Positions 25,126 to 34,851 of a stretch of 64,000 bases of DNA are shown here, piece after piece. Below the pieces are notes generated by a model. It did not search any database. It was not told where the DNA came from and saw only the letters and a list, made by a program, of their open reading frames with translations. Source of the stretch: Chryseolinea sp. (GTDB lineage Bacteria > Bacteroidota > Bacteroidia > Cytophagales > Cyclobacteriaceae); contig JAICGJ010000001.1 of NCBI GenBank assembly GCA_025923195.1, positions 62,001 through 126,000 on the forward strand, in the 5' to 3' direction. Position 1 is the first letter of the stretch; each line of letters starts with the position of its first letter. The position numbers and the translations under genes are program-made.

Positions 25126-26828
25126 ATCTAGCACGTCACAGCTATCTGATTCTTTATTCGATATTCGCCCTTTCATGCGCACGACAAACTGCACCTACGG
25201 GTGGACCAAAGGATTCTATTCCTCCCACCCTTATTTCGTCACAACCACGTTCGAATGAACTTAACTTTAAAGGTAAGACAATTCAGCTAGCGTTCTCTGA
25301 ACATATACTGCTCAATAATCCCAGAGATCAAATCATAATAACGCCAGACCTAGGCAAACCTGTTAATGCCACTTCCCGCAAAAATCAAGTGACCATCATC
25401 CTAGAAGATGATTTGAAACCCAACACTACCTACTCCATCAATTTCCGGGAGGCCATACAGGACATAACTGAAAAAAATCCTGCTGCCATGCTCAAACTAG
25501 CGTTCAGCACTGGCAGCTATATTGACTCGCTAGCAGTTGAAGGCAATGCTTTTGATCCACTAAGCGCCAAAGAAATTAAGGATGCTACGCTGGCGCTCTA
25601 TGAAAACGATACATTCAATATATTTAAGCATAGACCAACTTACGTCACCAAGTCGGACGCCAAGGGGCTCTTCAAAATTGAAAATCTTAAACCGGGCAAA
25701 TACTTTTTATACGGTTTCGAAGACAAGAACAAGAATCTCATTGTCGATAGCAAAACAGAATCTTATGGATTCTTACAAGAACCATTACAACTTGAAGAAA
25801 ATATCCGCGGGCTGAAAGTCCCGCTCGTGCGCCTTGACGGCAGACCATTAAAGTTAACCAGCAGCAGGCCGTCCGGCACTTATTTTAACATAAAGGCCAC
25901 GAAGAGTTTAAGCCACTACCAAATTACCACAACTGAACAAGAAACAATAATATCCTCCTTTGGCGAAGACCTTGCCAATATCCGCGTTTACAATACGTTC
26001 GAAGACAAAGATAGCGTCTCTATTCGCTTCACCGCCCTTGACAGCATCTCAAACACAATTGACACGACACTATACGTAAAATTCCTGAAACGGCAAGTGA
26101 CTCCGGAGGGCTTCGAACTAAATCTCGATAAATTCGAAGTCATCGGCACCAAGGGCGTTATAAGGGGGCAAATTCAATTCAACAAGCCAGTGTTAGCTGT
26201 AAACTTCGATAGTATTTTCTATCGAATCGACTCCACCCAAGTCATTCCCTTCAACGCTCAAAATATTCGCTGGGATAGTCTACGCAATATTCTCTTCATT
26301 GAAAAAACTTTCGATAGAAATCTCCTTCCCAAAGAAACTCCATCAACCTCAACTTCGGAACAAAGAAGAAGTGTCGCCGCATCCCCAATTCGACCTGCCG
26401 CAAAAACCTCTAAGACCTCAAACAAGAATCAATTCTACATGGGTAATGCGGCATTCATAAGCATTGAACTCGATAGTTCAAAAAGGGCAGTCAATAGCTA
26501 CCCACCAAGCAAGCTTGAAGACACAGGCATCATTCTCGTAGAAGTTCAAACGCAAGCACCACACTTCTTCGTCCAATTGTTGTCCAAGGATTTTCAGATG
26601 CTGCGCTCTGTGGCCAATTTGAGAAAATTCAATTTTGAGGACCTTAAACCCGGTGACTATCAATTGCGTTTAGTTATAGATGAAAACAACGATGGGCGGT
26701 GGGATCCTGGCAACTTTTATCTCAAGCGACAACCCGAGGAAATCCTTTTCTATAAGAACGAAAAGGGTTCTCCTTTGATAAATCTCAAGGCCAACTGGGA
26801 ACTCGGCCCATTGTTAATAAAACACTGA
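25122..26828 (+). CDS. Ig-like (Big_5) domain lipoprotein
   Basis: The 568-residue protein is a lipoprotein with Cys19 in ALSC. The mature start contains TAPTGGPKDSIPPTL, a signature of a Bacteroidota surface/periplasmic family whose first domain is Ig-like Big_5 (about 32-130: IQLAFSEHI, LKPNTTYSINF). A carboxypeptidase-regulatory-like or prealbumin-type segment follows (GLFKIENLKPGKYFLYGFEDKNKN near 180-205) and a second such motif near the end (FNFEDLKPGDYQLRLVIDENNDG). The middle holds a Ser/Thr-rich linker near 405-430. Function unknown; envelope location is well supported. It ends the mnmG unit. Confidence 0.82.
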   Translation: MNLARHSYLILYSIFALSCARQTAPTGGPKDSIPPTLISSQPRSNELNFKGKTIQLAFSEHILLNNPRDQIIITPDLGKPVNATSRKNQVTIILEDDLKPNTTYSINFREAIQDITEKNPAAMLKLAFSTGSYIDSLAVEGNAFDPLSAKEIKDATLALYENDTFNIFKHRPTYVTKSDAKGLFKIENLKPGKYFLYGFEDKNKNLIVDSKTESYGFLQEPLQLEENIRGLKVPLVRLDGRPLKLTSSRPSGTYFNIKATKSLSHYQITTTEQETIISSFGEDLANIRVYNTFEDKDSVSIRFTALDSISNTIDTTLYVKFLKRQVTPEGFELNLDKFEVIGTKGVIRGQIQFNKPVLAVNFDSIFYRIDSTQVIPFNAQNIRWDSLRNILFIEKTFDRNLLPKETPSTSTSEQRRSVAASPIRPAAKTSKTSNKNQFYMGNAAFISIELDSSKRAVNSYPPSKLEDTGIILVEVQTQAPHFFVQLLSKDFQMLRSVANLRKFNFEDLKPGDYQLRLVIDENNDGRWDPGNFYLKRQPEEILFYKNEKGSPLINLKANWELGPLLIKH

Positions 26829-27142
26829 CAACGTGTTGATAGCTTCCGTAAACCAGGAGTTTCAACCGTTCATAATTTGATTGTAACGATTTCGTCATTA
26901 TTGATGTTCACAAAACAAGCTTTACACACATCGGTTAACATTCGGTTCCATACACACAAATTCTATCCACACACTTACAGCAATGTTGAACAGTCACCAA
27001 ACCATTGAAAATTAGTTACTTGTCACTCCATAGATATCCACATGAATTCAACGGGTAAAAGGCAGCCAACTAGTGAACATTTCAACATTGTTAACTATAT
27101 TAATAACATATATATTAAATAATAGTAACAAGTACCAACTGC
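26829..27142. other. candidate chromosomal replication origin (oriC-like intergenic region)
   Basis: The 314-base gap carries no gene but has origin-like features. DnaA-box-like sites, each one base off TTATCCACA or its relaxed form TTWTNCACA, are CTATCCACA (26963-26971), ATATCCACA (27034-27042) and CTTTACACA (26920-26928); weaker ones are CCATACACA (26948-26956) and ATGTTCACA (26903-26911). Two TACACACA repeats lie at 26923 and 26951. At the right end an almost pure A/T stretch (about 27090-27127) could serve as the unwinding element. There is no perfect DnaA box. The two parS-like sites and mnmG are 2.6-4.5 kb to the left. The identification is inference. Confidence 0.45.
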
Positions 27143-29035
27143 ATGCGGATAACATTGATCCTCTTACTTTTAGCAACGCTAACCCAGGCTCAGAACCAGG
27201 ATGATATCCAGCTGGCTAATGAATACCTATTAAAAGGCGATAAAAAGAAAGCACTGGAAATGTTTAAGGAGCTTGCTAAACAAGAAGCTAATCATCCATA
27301 CATATATAACAACTACTTCAATTTGTTGCTCGATATTAGTGCATTTGATGAGGCGCAAAAATTTCTTCAAAAGCTTTCTAAGAAAGATCCTCTGAATATT
27401 CAATACAATTTGGACCATGGACTTATTTTCGTACGATCTGGAGAGCTATCTAAAGCTGACAGATATTACAAAGATCTGATATCCGAAAATAAGAGCAACG
27501 CACAGCGCATTAAGATGATGTCGGATTTCTTTATGGCAAGGTCGCTCGTCGATTATGGCATTCAGGCATTAAGCGATAGCAGGCAAGCCTTAGGAAATCC
27601 TTATTTGTTTTGTCTGGAGCTGGCCATGCTCCATCGCATCAAGGGAAATCAGGACAAAATGGTGCAGGAATATTTGAGCTACGTAACGCAGAGCTCTGCC
27701 AATATTCAATACGTTAAAAATGTTATGCAGGCGTTATTGACCAAACCTGAGGAATTAGAAAGCCTGGAAAAACTTCTTTATGAAAAAATTCAGGCTCATC
27801 CAGATGTAGAGGTCTACTCAGACTTATTGATCTGGGTAACGATGCAACAAAAAAACTTTTATGCTTCATTCATACAGGCGCGTGCGTACGACAAGCGATA
27901 TAGGAGGGAAGGAGAAAAATCCATGGAGGTTGCACGTGTTGCCTTGGACAATGAAGATTACGACAATGCCTTAAAGGTATATCGTTATGTTATTCGTGAA
28001 TTTCCCAATACACAAACCTACTTGCTGGCAAGACTGGGCCTCATCCGAACACGCGAAGCACGGGTTAAAAAATCTTTTCCTGTAAATAAAGATTCGGTCC
28101 AAATTCTTATTGACGATTATAGAGACTTCACAAATCAATATCCGGACAACGTTAACTCACTGGAGGCAGCCAGAAGCGAGGCGCTGCTCTTTGCCAACTA
28201 TCTGGATCAAAAAGATTCTGCTATCCACATCATCAGCAAACTTCTTTTGAATCCAAGAACATCGCTTCATCTGAAATCAAAAGCTAAGCTTGATTTGGGT
28301 GATATATACTTGCTAAAAGGAGAACCATGGGAATCAACTTTGCTGTATTCGCAGGTTGAGAAAGTGCAAAAGGAAAATCCTATCGGATATGAGGCCAAAC
28401 TCAAAAATGCGAAGTTATCGTATTACAAAGGTGATTTTCGTCTTGCTCAGGAACACCTGGACATATTAAAGCAGGCCACAACAAGGGAAATAGCGAATGA
28501 TGCACTAGACCTGAGTATGAGGATCAAGGAAAACATTGCTTTCGACTCTGTCGGCGAAGCATTGAAACAATATGCATCAATAGAATTACTGCTTTATCAA
28601 AATAAAAATGAAGAAGCCCTTAAACAGATTGAATTATTGAAAGAAGGCAGGGTACAAAAATCGCCAAATGTGAAAACTGGAGGCGCGATATTGTCGAACC
28701 AGACCGATTCTACCCTGAGCATTTCCAATCAGACCATATTGGATGATGTCTACTGGCTGGAGGCTAACATCAGAATGCGTCAAGGTGAGTTCGAAAAATC
28801 CATTGGCCTGTTGGAGAAGATCATTCAGGACTATGGCGATGACATACTGGCTGATGATGCGTATTTCCTGCGAGCTGAAATCTATGAACGTCAACTTTCT
28901 CAAAAGGACAAGGCAATGGAGATTTACAGGGAATTCCTGAATAAGTATCCAGGCAGCGTGTACGCAGCTGAGGCGCGTAAGAGATACAGATCATTACGAG
29001 GTGATTTTAATGGTCAAGAACAACCCCAAATGTAG
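27143..29035 (+). CDS. secreted tetratricopeptide repeat protein
   Basis: The 630-residue protein has a signal peptide ending near TQA-Q (residue 16) and is helical throughout with TPR units, for example ANEYLLKGDKKKALEMFKEL at about 25-44, FVRSGELSKADRYYKDLI near 98-115, and C-terminal MRQGEFEKSIGLLEKIIQDY and QKDKAMEIYREFLNKYPGS. The C-terminal repeats resemble the YbgF/BamD-type TPRs used in envelope complexes. It is likely periplasmic and a protein-protein scaffold; the partner is not evident. The start ATG directly follows the AT-rich region, leaving little space for a usual promoter. Confidence 0.85.
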   Translation: MRITLILLLLATLTQAQNQDDIQLANEYLLKGDKKKALEMFKELAKQEANHPYIYNNYFNLLLDISAFDEAQKFLQKLSKKDPLNIQYNLDHGLIFVRSGELSKADRYYKDLISENKSNAQRIKMMSDFFMARSLVDYGIQALSDSRQALGNPYLFCLELAMLHRIKGNQDKMVQEYLSYVTQSSANIQYVKNVMQALLTKPEELESLEKLLYEKIQAHPDVEVYSDLLIWVTMQQKNFYASFIQARAYDKRYRREGEKSMEVARVALDNEDYDNALKVYRYVIREFPNTQTYLLARLGLIRTREARVKKSFPVNKDSVQILIDDYRDFTNQYPDNVNSLEAARSEALLFANYLDQKDSAIHIISKLLLNPRTSLHLKSKAKLDLGDIYLLKGEPWESTLLYSQVEKVQKENPIGYEAKLKNAKLSYYKGDFRLAQEHLDILKQATTREIANDALDLSMRIKENIAFDSVGEALKQYASIELLLYQNKNEEALKQIELLKEGRVQKSPNVKTGGAILSNQTDSTLSISNQTILDDVYWLEANIRMRQGEFEKSIGLLEKIIQDYGDDILADDAYFLRAEIYERQLSQKDKAMEIYREFLNKYPGSVYAAEARKRYRSLRGDFNGQEQPQM

Positions 29036-29051
29036 AAAGGTGTGTACGTTG

Positions 29052-31286
29052 TCACATATTCCACCAGTAGGTAAATTTAATCACTAGTGCCCTGTTCTTC
29101 ACGGCGAAATTATCGGGTAAATAATTATCAGTATAAACAATAAATAAGTCAGACGCAGGCTTATATCGCCATTGAAGTCGAGTATTTAAATTCACGTTGT
29201 TTTGTTGCTCGTTGTACTGCGCGAAGGCTGTAAAAAATAGTTTATTGGTAAGCGTCACGTCAAGGCGCGGCCCGATGAGCCAGAAAGTCTTTGTATTCCA
29301 GGGGGAGGGCAAACGAATGTCGTTGTAATTGAAACCTAGCGCAAAGCTTAGGTATGGTTGAAAACGATACCCTAGTTCACCACCTAGGTTTAGCCTCTTT
29401 CCGTCTGCATAGTAACCGCCACCACGAGTTGAAAAAGAATAAGTAAAAATGCTTTGCGGCTTTGACACGAAGTCCACGCCGAAGGAATTCCAACGATGCT
29501 CGGTGCCCGCTTCCAAATAAGCAAGTCCCGAGTTTGTTGGATCAAAAGGTTGAAGAAGCAAAACATAGTTGTGCGCTACCCACCCCGTTAGAACGCTCTG
29601 CTTTCTGAACGTTACTGTATATGACACGAATGATTCATTATCGGTCTGGGCAAATGAGTCGTTAAAAAAATAGGTTGAACTTGCTTTGGGTCCATGACTC
29701 AGTACGTTTTTGCTTTTTGGAAAAAATAAATAAGCGACCTGTGGATTGATTTTGATGAAGTTTTTTCTCGGAACATATCCAACCTCAGCGTTGTAATTTT
29801 CACCAACATATTCATGTTGCCAGCTTACCGTTAGCCGCCTGCTCGAATATTGCAAGTTGGCAGCATGTGTCCATTCGTTTTCTTTCTTCTCAGGATTAAA
29901 TGATTTTAGAACGAGTGCCTTACCGGTCCATAAATTATTGGAAGAGGCAAGGTTGTACTCAAGCCCGAGATTCCTATTGAACTCCGAAAAAACCGGCGAG
30001 GAAGGATCGTCGCTGGGAGTGTAGTTCATGGATTCCTTGTTAATAAAAATTACACCGACGTTCGATCGGGAAAAAATTCGTCGTTGCAAAGCAAAGACTG
30101 TAAAATTTTGACGTGGTAATGAAATGTCCGAGACTTCGGCGGTCTGCATATTCATCGCACCGATTCTCCAATTCTTATCCAGCTTGCCGCTAAAGCGCGC
30201 TCCGTATTCGATGGGTATCTGATACGAAGTATCCTTCCGGCTTAGGTTTCCCAGACTGTCTGTTCGCTCAATGGAAGTGCCAAGTCCAATCCGCCGTGAA
30301 AAAAAAGGACGTATCGTGGCATAACCAAAATTTGCAAAGAGGTCGGCATTCTCTAGAAAGAACTGTCTTCGCTCCGGAAAAAACAATTCAAACCGATCCA
30401 GGTTTGTTACCTGACGATCGACCTCGACTTGAGAAAAGTCGGGGTTAATTGTTAGATCAAGATTCAGAGAAGAGGTCACTGCAATTTTAGCATCTAGTCC
30501 GATTTCCTTCCTATAAGAGCGGTCTGTCTCTCTTTCATAGTCTTTCGAAGTGCCTCCTAATACGTAGGGTATTATGGAAATGTTTGAACCCGCCGGCGGC
30601 GGGGGCTTATCCCACACCAAGATACCGGTGTAGGCTAGGGATGCCGTTGGAAACTGCCGGGGGACTGGCGCCCAGCTGGACTTTTCAGTTGTTTTCAGAT
30701 CCATTCTGCTAAAATTTATGCCCCATTTGGTAATTCCTTTTTTGTAACGAATTGTCTTGAATGGTATCGAGGCTTCGAAAATCCATTTATCATCATCTTT
30801 CTTAACAACCGATGTCCACTTGTTGTCCCAGCTTAGATCTACTTTTCCACCCTCATACATAAGACCGTCCCACTGCGCGCCAGCGGCATTTGCTCCAAAG
30901 GAAAAACCATTGGTTTGATCATCGAACGTGTCCATAAACAATAGGAAATTATCATTCTTGCCGAAGACAAAATCGCGCCTCAGGGACTCCACAAAATACC
31001 TGCCGGGCAACAGATGGAAACATGTCGCAATAAGATAGAGATTGTGTTCGTCGTAGGTCATGCGAACCTCTGTCCTAACACGGGCCATACTGGTATCCAT
31101 GGGAAGGACCATAAAAAAATCCGTGGCGACGTCGGCTTGAAGCCAACTTTCCTCATCCATGATGCCGTCGATCTTGATTTCACCTGAGGATGGTCTAATG
31201 TTAAGTTGGAAGGTCTCGTTTTTCTTCTGAGCTTTTAGATAAAAGCAAGGCGATATCAGAAGAACGACAATGAGGATAATTTGCAT
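29052..31286 (-). CDS. DUF5916 outer-membrane protein with CBM9-like N-terminal domain
   Basis: The 744-residue protein has a signal peptide to about residue 19, then a carbohydrate-binding family 9-like domain (about 33-215: IKIDGIMDEESWLQA, VRMTYDEHNLYL, FEASIPFKTIRY, WGINFSRMD). The DUF5916 part follows with the typical FSQVEVDRQVTNLDRFELFFPERRQFFLEN region and a long alternating barrel-like C-terminal half ending in FTYWWNM. A short Pro-rich PPPPAG stretch links the two. Such proteins are common in Bacteroidota and are thought to be outer-membrane barrels; some are linked to glycan or metal uptake but none is well characterised. It is convergent with the TPR gene, 16 bases away. Confidence 0.85.
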   Translation of the reverse strand: MQIILIVVLLISPCFYLKAQKKNETFQLNIRPSSGEIKIDGIMDEESWLQADVATDFFMVLPMDTSMARVRTEVRMTYDEHNLYLIATCFHLLPGRYFVESLRRDFVFGKNDNFLLFMDTFDDQTNGFSFGANAAGAQWDGLMYEGGKVDLSWDNKWTSVVKKDDDKWIFEASIPFKTIRYKKGITKWGINFSRMDLKTTEKSSWAPVPRQFPTASLAYTGILVWDKPPPPAGSNISIIPYVLGGTSKDYERETDRSYRKEIGLDAKIAVTSSLNLDLTINPDFSQVEVDRQVTNLDRFELFFPERRQFFLENADLFANFGYATIRPFFSRRIGLGTSIERTDSLGNLSRKDTSYQIPIEYGARFSGKLDKNWRIGAMNMQTAEVSDISLPRQNFTVFALQRRIFSRSNVGVIFINKESMNYTPSDDPSSPVFSEFNRNLGLEYNLASSNNLWTGKALVLKSFNPEKKENEWTHAANLQYSSRRLTVSWQHEYVGENYNAEVGYVPRKNFIKINPQVAYLFFPKSKNVLSHGPKASSTYFFNDSFAQTDNESFVSYTVTFRKQSVLTGWVAHNYVLLLQPFDPTNSGLAYLEAGTEHRWNSFGVDFVSKPQSIFTYSFSTRGGGYYADGKRLNLGGELGYRFQPYLSFALGFNYNDIRLPSPWNTKTFWLIGPRLDVTLTNKLFFTAFAQYNEQQNNVNLNTRLQWRYKPASDLFIVYTDNYLPDNFAVKNRALVIKFTYWWNM

Positions 31287-31375
31287 AAAGCAATTTCAAC
31301 CTTGCAAATTAAATAATCTCTCACTTTTAGATGAGAGGTATAGAAAATAGAAAGGCAGAATGACAAATGCGATTA

Positions 31376-31867
31376 TTAAATCGCAGAGTTTGGTGGTAGC
31401 ACACAAACACAGTCGCCAATTGTAATTCTTCCAGATTGAAATACTTTTGCGGTTATCCCGCCGTGTCCTCTCATGGCATTATAGCCGCCTAATCCTAAGG
31501 ATTTTTCCATACGAGAACAGGGATGACATTCGCCCGAATACTCAAGTATTGCTTCGCCTATCTTAAATTGCTTTCCTTTCAGCGCCAACAAATTCAGGCC
31601 ACTAACAACTATGTTTCGCCTGGTGAGCGTCGCAGGAATCTCATCCAATCCAAGTAATGTTGCTATTGTCCTTAAATGCTCTGCCTGGATCAATGTTACT
31701 TGGCGATTACCGCCAGGATTGTCATAATGATCGCCCTGAAGGCCAAACCCTCTGATCGCTTGAACGGCAGGAACTGCTTCAGCCGGCGTCATTCGTTCAC
31801 AGCGAATAGTTAGATATTCAATTCTACCGGTTCGGGGGTAGGTATTTTGTAGTTCTTGAAGCGTCAT
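31376..31867 (-). CDS. MOSC domain protein
   Basis: The 163-residue cytoplasmic protein has the MOSC (molybdenum cofactor sulfurase C-terminal) fold with GLQGDHYDNPGGNRQVTLIQ near 42-61 and the conserved cysteine region GECHPCSRME near 111-120. Stand-alone bacterial MOSC proteins such as YiiM handle molybdenum cofactor-linked reduction of N-hydroxylated compounds. It is divergent from the marR gene, with 94 bases between, and may share its control region. Confidence 0.88.
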   Translation of the reverse strand: MTLQELQNTYPRTGRIEYLTIRCERMTPAEAVPAVQAIRGFGLQGDHYDNPGGNRQVTLIQAEHLRTIATLLGLDEIPATLTRRNIVVSGLNLLALKGKQFKIGEAILEYSGECHPCSRMEKSLGLGGYNAMRGHGGITAKVFQSGRITIGDCVCVLPPNSAI

Positions 31868-31922
31868 TTGAGTGTAAACGATAAGTTATAGACTAAAAAA
31901 TTCATCCATTTTTATTTCATAG

Positions 31923-31954
31923 TATGCATGCATAACAAAATTTATTTACCTTCG
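31923..31954 (+). promoter_or_regulatory. palindromic operator and promoter of the marR-fad operon
   Basis: TATGCATGCATA (31923-31934) is a perfect 12-base palindrome. TACCTTCG (31947-31954) matches 7 of 8 bases of the -7 box, 7 bases before the marR start, which puts the palindrome across the -33 region. A repressor bound here would block polymerase, as expected for MarR autoregulation. Confidence 0.5.
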
Positions 31955-31961
31955 TCCTCCT

Positions 31962-32444
31962 ATGCGAAAAGAAGAGACTGTAGATCATAATATCAAGTCC
32001 GCATGGCATGCTATTGCCCGAATGTATAACCAGCAGGCAAGCAAATATGAAGTGACAACTTCAATAGGCTTCGTCCTATTAAACATTCATTCGGATGAAG
32101 GGACACCTGCCACCAAAATAGCTCCACTAATGGGCCTTGAGGCCAGAAGTCTCACCCGCATGTTAAAAACCATGGAGGAGAAGGGACTCATTTACCGGGT
32201 GCCTGATCTTGTCGATAAAAGATCCGTGAGAATTTACCTCACGGACTTGGGAAAACAAAAGAAGGAGCTTTCACGCGCTTCTGTCTTAATGTTTAACAAC
32301 AGGGTCCGCGAAATTATTCCAGAGCATAAATTGAGGGTCTTCTTTGACGTAATTAATGAGATCAATCTGTTGGCGTCTAATGAAAAATTTGATCCCTCCA
32401 TGTTCAAGTTGCCGAAGAATCACAAGGACGTTCCCCACAATTAA
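31962..32444 (+). CDS. MarR family transcriptional regulator
   Basis: The 160-residue winged-helix repressor has the helix-turn-helix in GTPATKIAPLMGLEARSLTRMLKTMEE (key parts TKIAPLMGL and SLTRML, about residues 47-72) and the wing LVDKRSVRIYLTDLG at 85-99 with the conserved DKR. It is transcribed with fadN (5-base gap), so it most likely controls the beta-oxidation operon in response to a fatty acyl-CoA or fatty acid. The palindrome at 31923 is its probable operator. Confidence 0.9.
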   Translation: MRKEETVDHNIKSAWHAIARMYNQQASKYEVTTSIGFVLLNIHSDEGTPATKIAPLMGLEARSLTRMLKTMEEKGLIYRVPDLVDKRSVRIYLTDLGKQKKELSRASVLMFNNRVREIIPEHKLRVFFDVINEINLLASNEKFDPSMFKLPKNHKDVPHN

Positions 32445-32449
32445 ACAAT

Positions 32450-34849
32450 ATGAATCGTTCAATCCGTAAAGTCGCTGTGCTTGGTTCAGGTGTAATGGGA
32501 TCCGCCATCGCCTGTCACTTTGCAAATATTGGCTGCCAGGTCATTCTCCTGGACATTGCGCCAAGCGAATTGACAGACGAGGAAAAAGAGAAAGGGCTGA
32601 CGTTGGACAATAAAATAGTAAAGAACCGGATCGTTCAGAGTTCGTTTGATCGCGCGCTCAAATCGAATCCGGCACCCTTGTACAGTAAGCGATTTATCTC
32701 CAGAATAACATTGGGCAATTTCACCGACGACCTTGCCAAGATCAAGGATTGCGATTGGACTATCGAAGTTGTCGTCGAAAATCTCGACATCAAAAGGAAA
32801 GTTTATGAGGAAGTTGAAAAGCACAGAAAGCCTGGGACGCTTATCACGTCGAACACGTCCGGGATACCGATTCACCTGATGACCGAAGGCAGAAGTGAGG
32901 ACTTTAAAAAGAACTTCTGCGGCACGCATTTCTTTAATCCACCGCGCTATCTCAGACTGCTGGAAATTATTCCCACTCCATTCACAGATCCTGCTACCAC
33001 GAGTTTTCTGATGAACTACGGTGACCTGCATTTGGGGAAGACCACGGTGTTGTGTAAGGATACACCAGCCTTTATAGCGAATCGCATCGGTGTGTACAGT
33101 ATTATGAAGGTGCTGGACTCGATGCGGAAACTTGGATTGAACATTGATGAAGTTGACCGACTAACGGGTCCAGTGCTCGGGAGGCCGAAATCGGCAACCT
33201 TCAGAACAACGGATCTGGTCGGCCTTGACACCATGATCAAAGTAGCTACTAACCTTCATAAGGCGTTGCCAAATGATGAAGAGCGCGACAGGTTCGTGGT
33301 GCCCGAATCATTAGTGAAAATGGAACAGCAAAAGTGGCTTGGCGATAAAACAGGTCAGGGGTTCTATAAAAAGACGAAGACCGCCAAAGGTGAAACTGAA
33401 ATTCTCACGTTGGATTTAAATACGTTAGAATATGGACCTAAGGCTAAAGCGAAATTTGCGACGCTTGAAAGCACGAAGTCAATCGATAATTTGAAACAAC
33501 GCCTCCCCGTTTTATTAACAGGTAGTGATAAGGCAGGGGAGTTTTACAGGGATTCACTATATGCAATTTTCAGTTACGTTTCCAATCGAATACCCGAAAT
33601 AGCAGATGAATTGTATAAAATAGATGATGCGGTATGCGCGGGCTTTGGTTGGGAGTTAGGACCCTTTGAAACGTGGGATGCCGTGGGTGTTGAAAAAAGC
33701 ATGAAAGCGATTGAGGCATCTGGAAAGAAAGCCAATGATTGGGTATATGAGATGATATCTTCCGGAAAGAAGTCTTTTTACACCATCGAAAACGGTCAGA
33801 GAAAATATTACGACATCCCCTCTAAGTCTTACAAACTTATTCCAGGCAAAGAAGAATTTATCATCCTTGAAAATTTGGCGGAGAACGTAGTTTGGCAAAA
33901 CGCTGAATCAAAAATAATTAACCTCGGTGACGGTGTCTTGAATTTTGGCTGGCATAGCAAGAGTTACACGTTAGGTAGTGCCGTAATTGAAGGACTTAAC
34001 AAAGCAATTGACCTGGCAGAGAAAGATTATACTGGACTGGTCATTGGTCATCAGGGTGCAGATTTTTCCTTAGGTGCCAACCTTGGACTCGTTTTCATGT
34101 ATGCTATCGAGCAAGAGTATGACGAGATTGATTTCATGGTACGTCAGTTTCAGAACACGGTAATGCGAATTCGCTACTCGTCAGTGCCTGTTATGGTGTG
34201 CCCACAGGGGAGGACTTTAGGGGGCGGTTGCGAGATGACCATGCATGCTGACATTGCGCAAGCTGCTGCGGAGACCTATATCGGACTAGTAGAGGTTGGC
34301 GTCGGATTGATACCCGCCGGCGGGGGCACCAAGGAATTTGTAAAGCGGGTGAGCGAATCGTTTGAAGAGGGAGATGTCGAATTAAATGCGGTGCAAAATG
34401 CGTTCATGACAATAGCGACGGCGAAGGTGGCAACCTCTGCCGAAGAGGCAAGAGAATTGGGAATACTTCGAAAGACAGATAGGGTATCCGTTAACAAGGA
34501 TCGCCAGATCAAAGATGCGAAAACCGCTGTGATCGAATTGGCGGAGTCGGGGTACACGATGCCGGTCCAATCCAGGAATATTAAAGTTCAGGGACGCGCT
34601 GGGTTGGCGTTGTTCACGGCTGGGGTATACGGAATGCGAATGGGAAATTATATCTCGGACCACGACCAAAAAATTGCCTTAAAAATAGCGAACGTCATGT
34701 GCGGCGGTGATTTGACAGCACCCCAGGAGGTAAGTGAGCAGTATTTGTTGGACCTCGAACGTGAGGCTTTTGTTTCCCTCACCGGTGAAAAGAAAACATT
34801 GGAACGGATTCAGTCAATATTAACAGGTGGTAAGCCATTGAGAAATTAG
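32450..34849 (+). CDS. fadN: 3-hydroxyacyl-CoA dehydrogenase/enoyl-CoA hydratase, FadN type
   Basis: The 799-residue bifunctional enzyme performs the hydration and NAD-dependent oxidation steps of fatty-acid beta-oxidation. The dehydrogenase is N-terminal: GSGVMG at 12-17, CGTHFFNPPRYLRLLEIIP near 162-180, and GFYKK at the end of its C-domain. The enoyl-CoA hydratase is C-terminal (about 480-720) with HQGADFSLGANL and GRTLGGGCEMTMHAD, then PAGGGTKEF. This order is the reverse of E. coli FadB and the same as Bacillus subtilis FadN. The fadN-fadA-fadE order also matches B. subtilis. It sits between marR and fadA with 5- and 2-base gaps. Confidence 0.93.
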   Translation: MNRSIRKVAVLGSGVMGSAIACHFANIGCQVILLDIAPSELTDEEKEKGLTLDNKIVKNRIVQSSFDRALKSNPAPLYSKRFISRITLGNFTDDLAKIKDCDWTIEVVVENLDIKRKVYEEVEKHRKPGTLITSNTSGIPIHLMTEGRSEDFKKNFCGTHFFNPPRYLRLLEIIPTPFTDPATTSFLMNYGDLHLGKTTVLCKDTPAFIANRIGVYSIMKVLDSMRKLGLNIDEVDRLTGPVLGRPKSATFRTTDLVGLDTMIKVATNLHKALPNDEERDRFVVPESLVKMEQQKWLGDKTGQGFYKKTKTAKGETEILTLDLNTLEYGPKAKAKFATLESTKSIDNLKQRLPVLLTGSDKAGEFYRDSLYAIFSYVSNRIPEIADELYKIDDAVCAGFGWELGPFETWDAVGVEKSMKAIEASGKKANDWVYEMISSGKKSFYTIENGQRKYYDIPSKSYKLIPGKEEFIILENLAENVVWQNAESKIINLGDGVLNFGWHSKSYTLGSAVIEGLNKAIDLAEKDYTGLVIGHQGADFSLGANLGLVFMYAIEQEYDEIDFMVRQFQNTVMRIRYSSVPVMVCPQGRTLGGGCEMTMHADIAQAAAETYIGLVEVGVGLIPAGGGTKEFVKRVSESFEEGDVELNAVQNAFMTIATAKVATSAEEARELGILRKTDRVSVNKDRQIKDAKTAVIELAESGYTMPVQSRNIKVQGRAGLALFTAGVYGMRMGNYISDHDQKIALKIANVMCGGDLTAPQEVSEQYLLDLEREAFVSLTGEKKTLERIQSILTGGKPLRN

Positions 34850-34851
34850 TT

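Noticed and set aside
30590-30606. GC-rich CCCGCCGGCGGCGGGGGC resembling a repeat also near 34311
   Set aside because: Both are coding (PPPPAG and PAGGGT) and share only short codon-driven GC runs; no flanking repeat structure.
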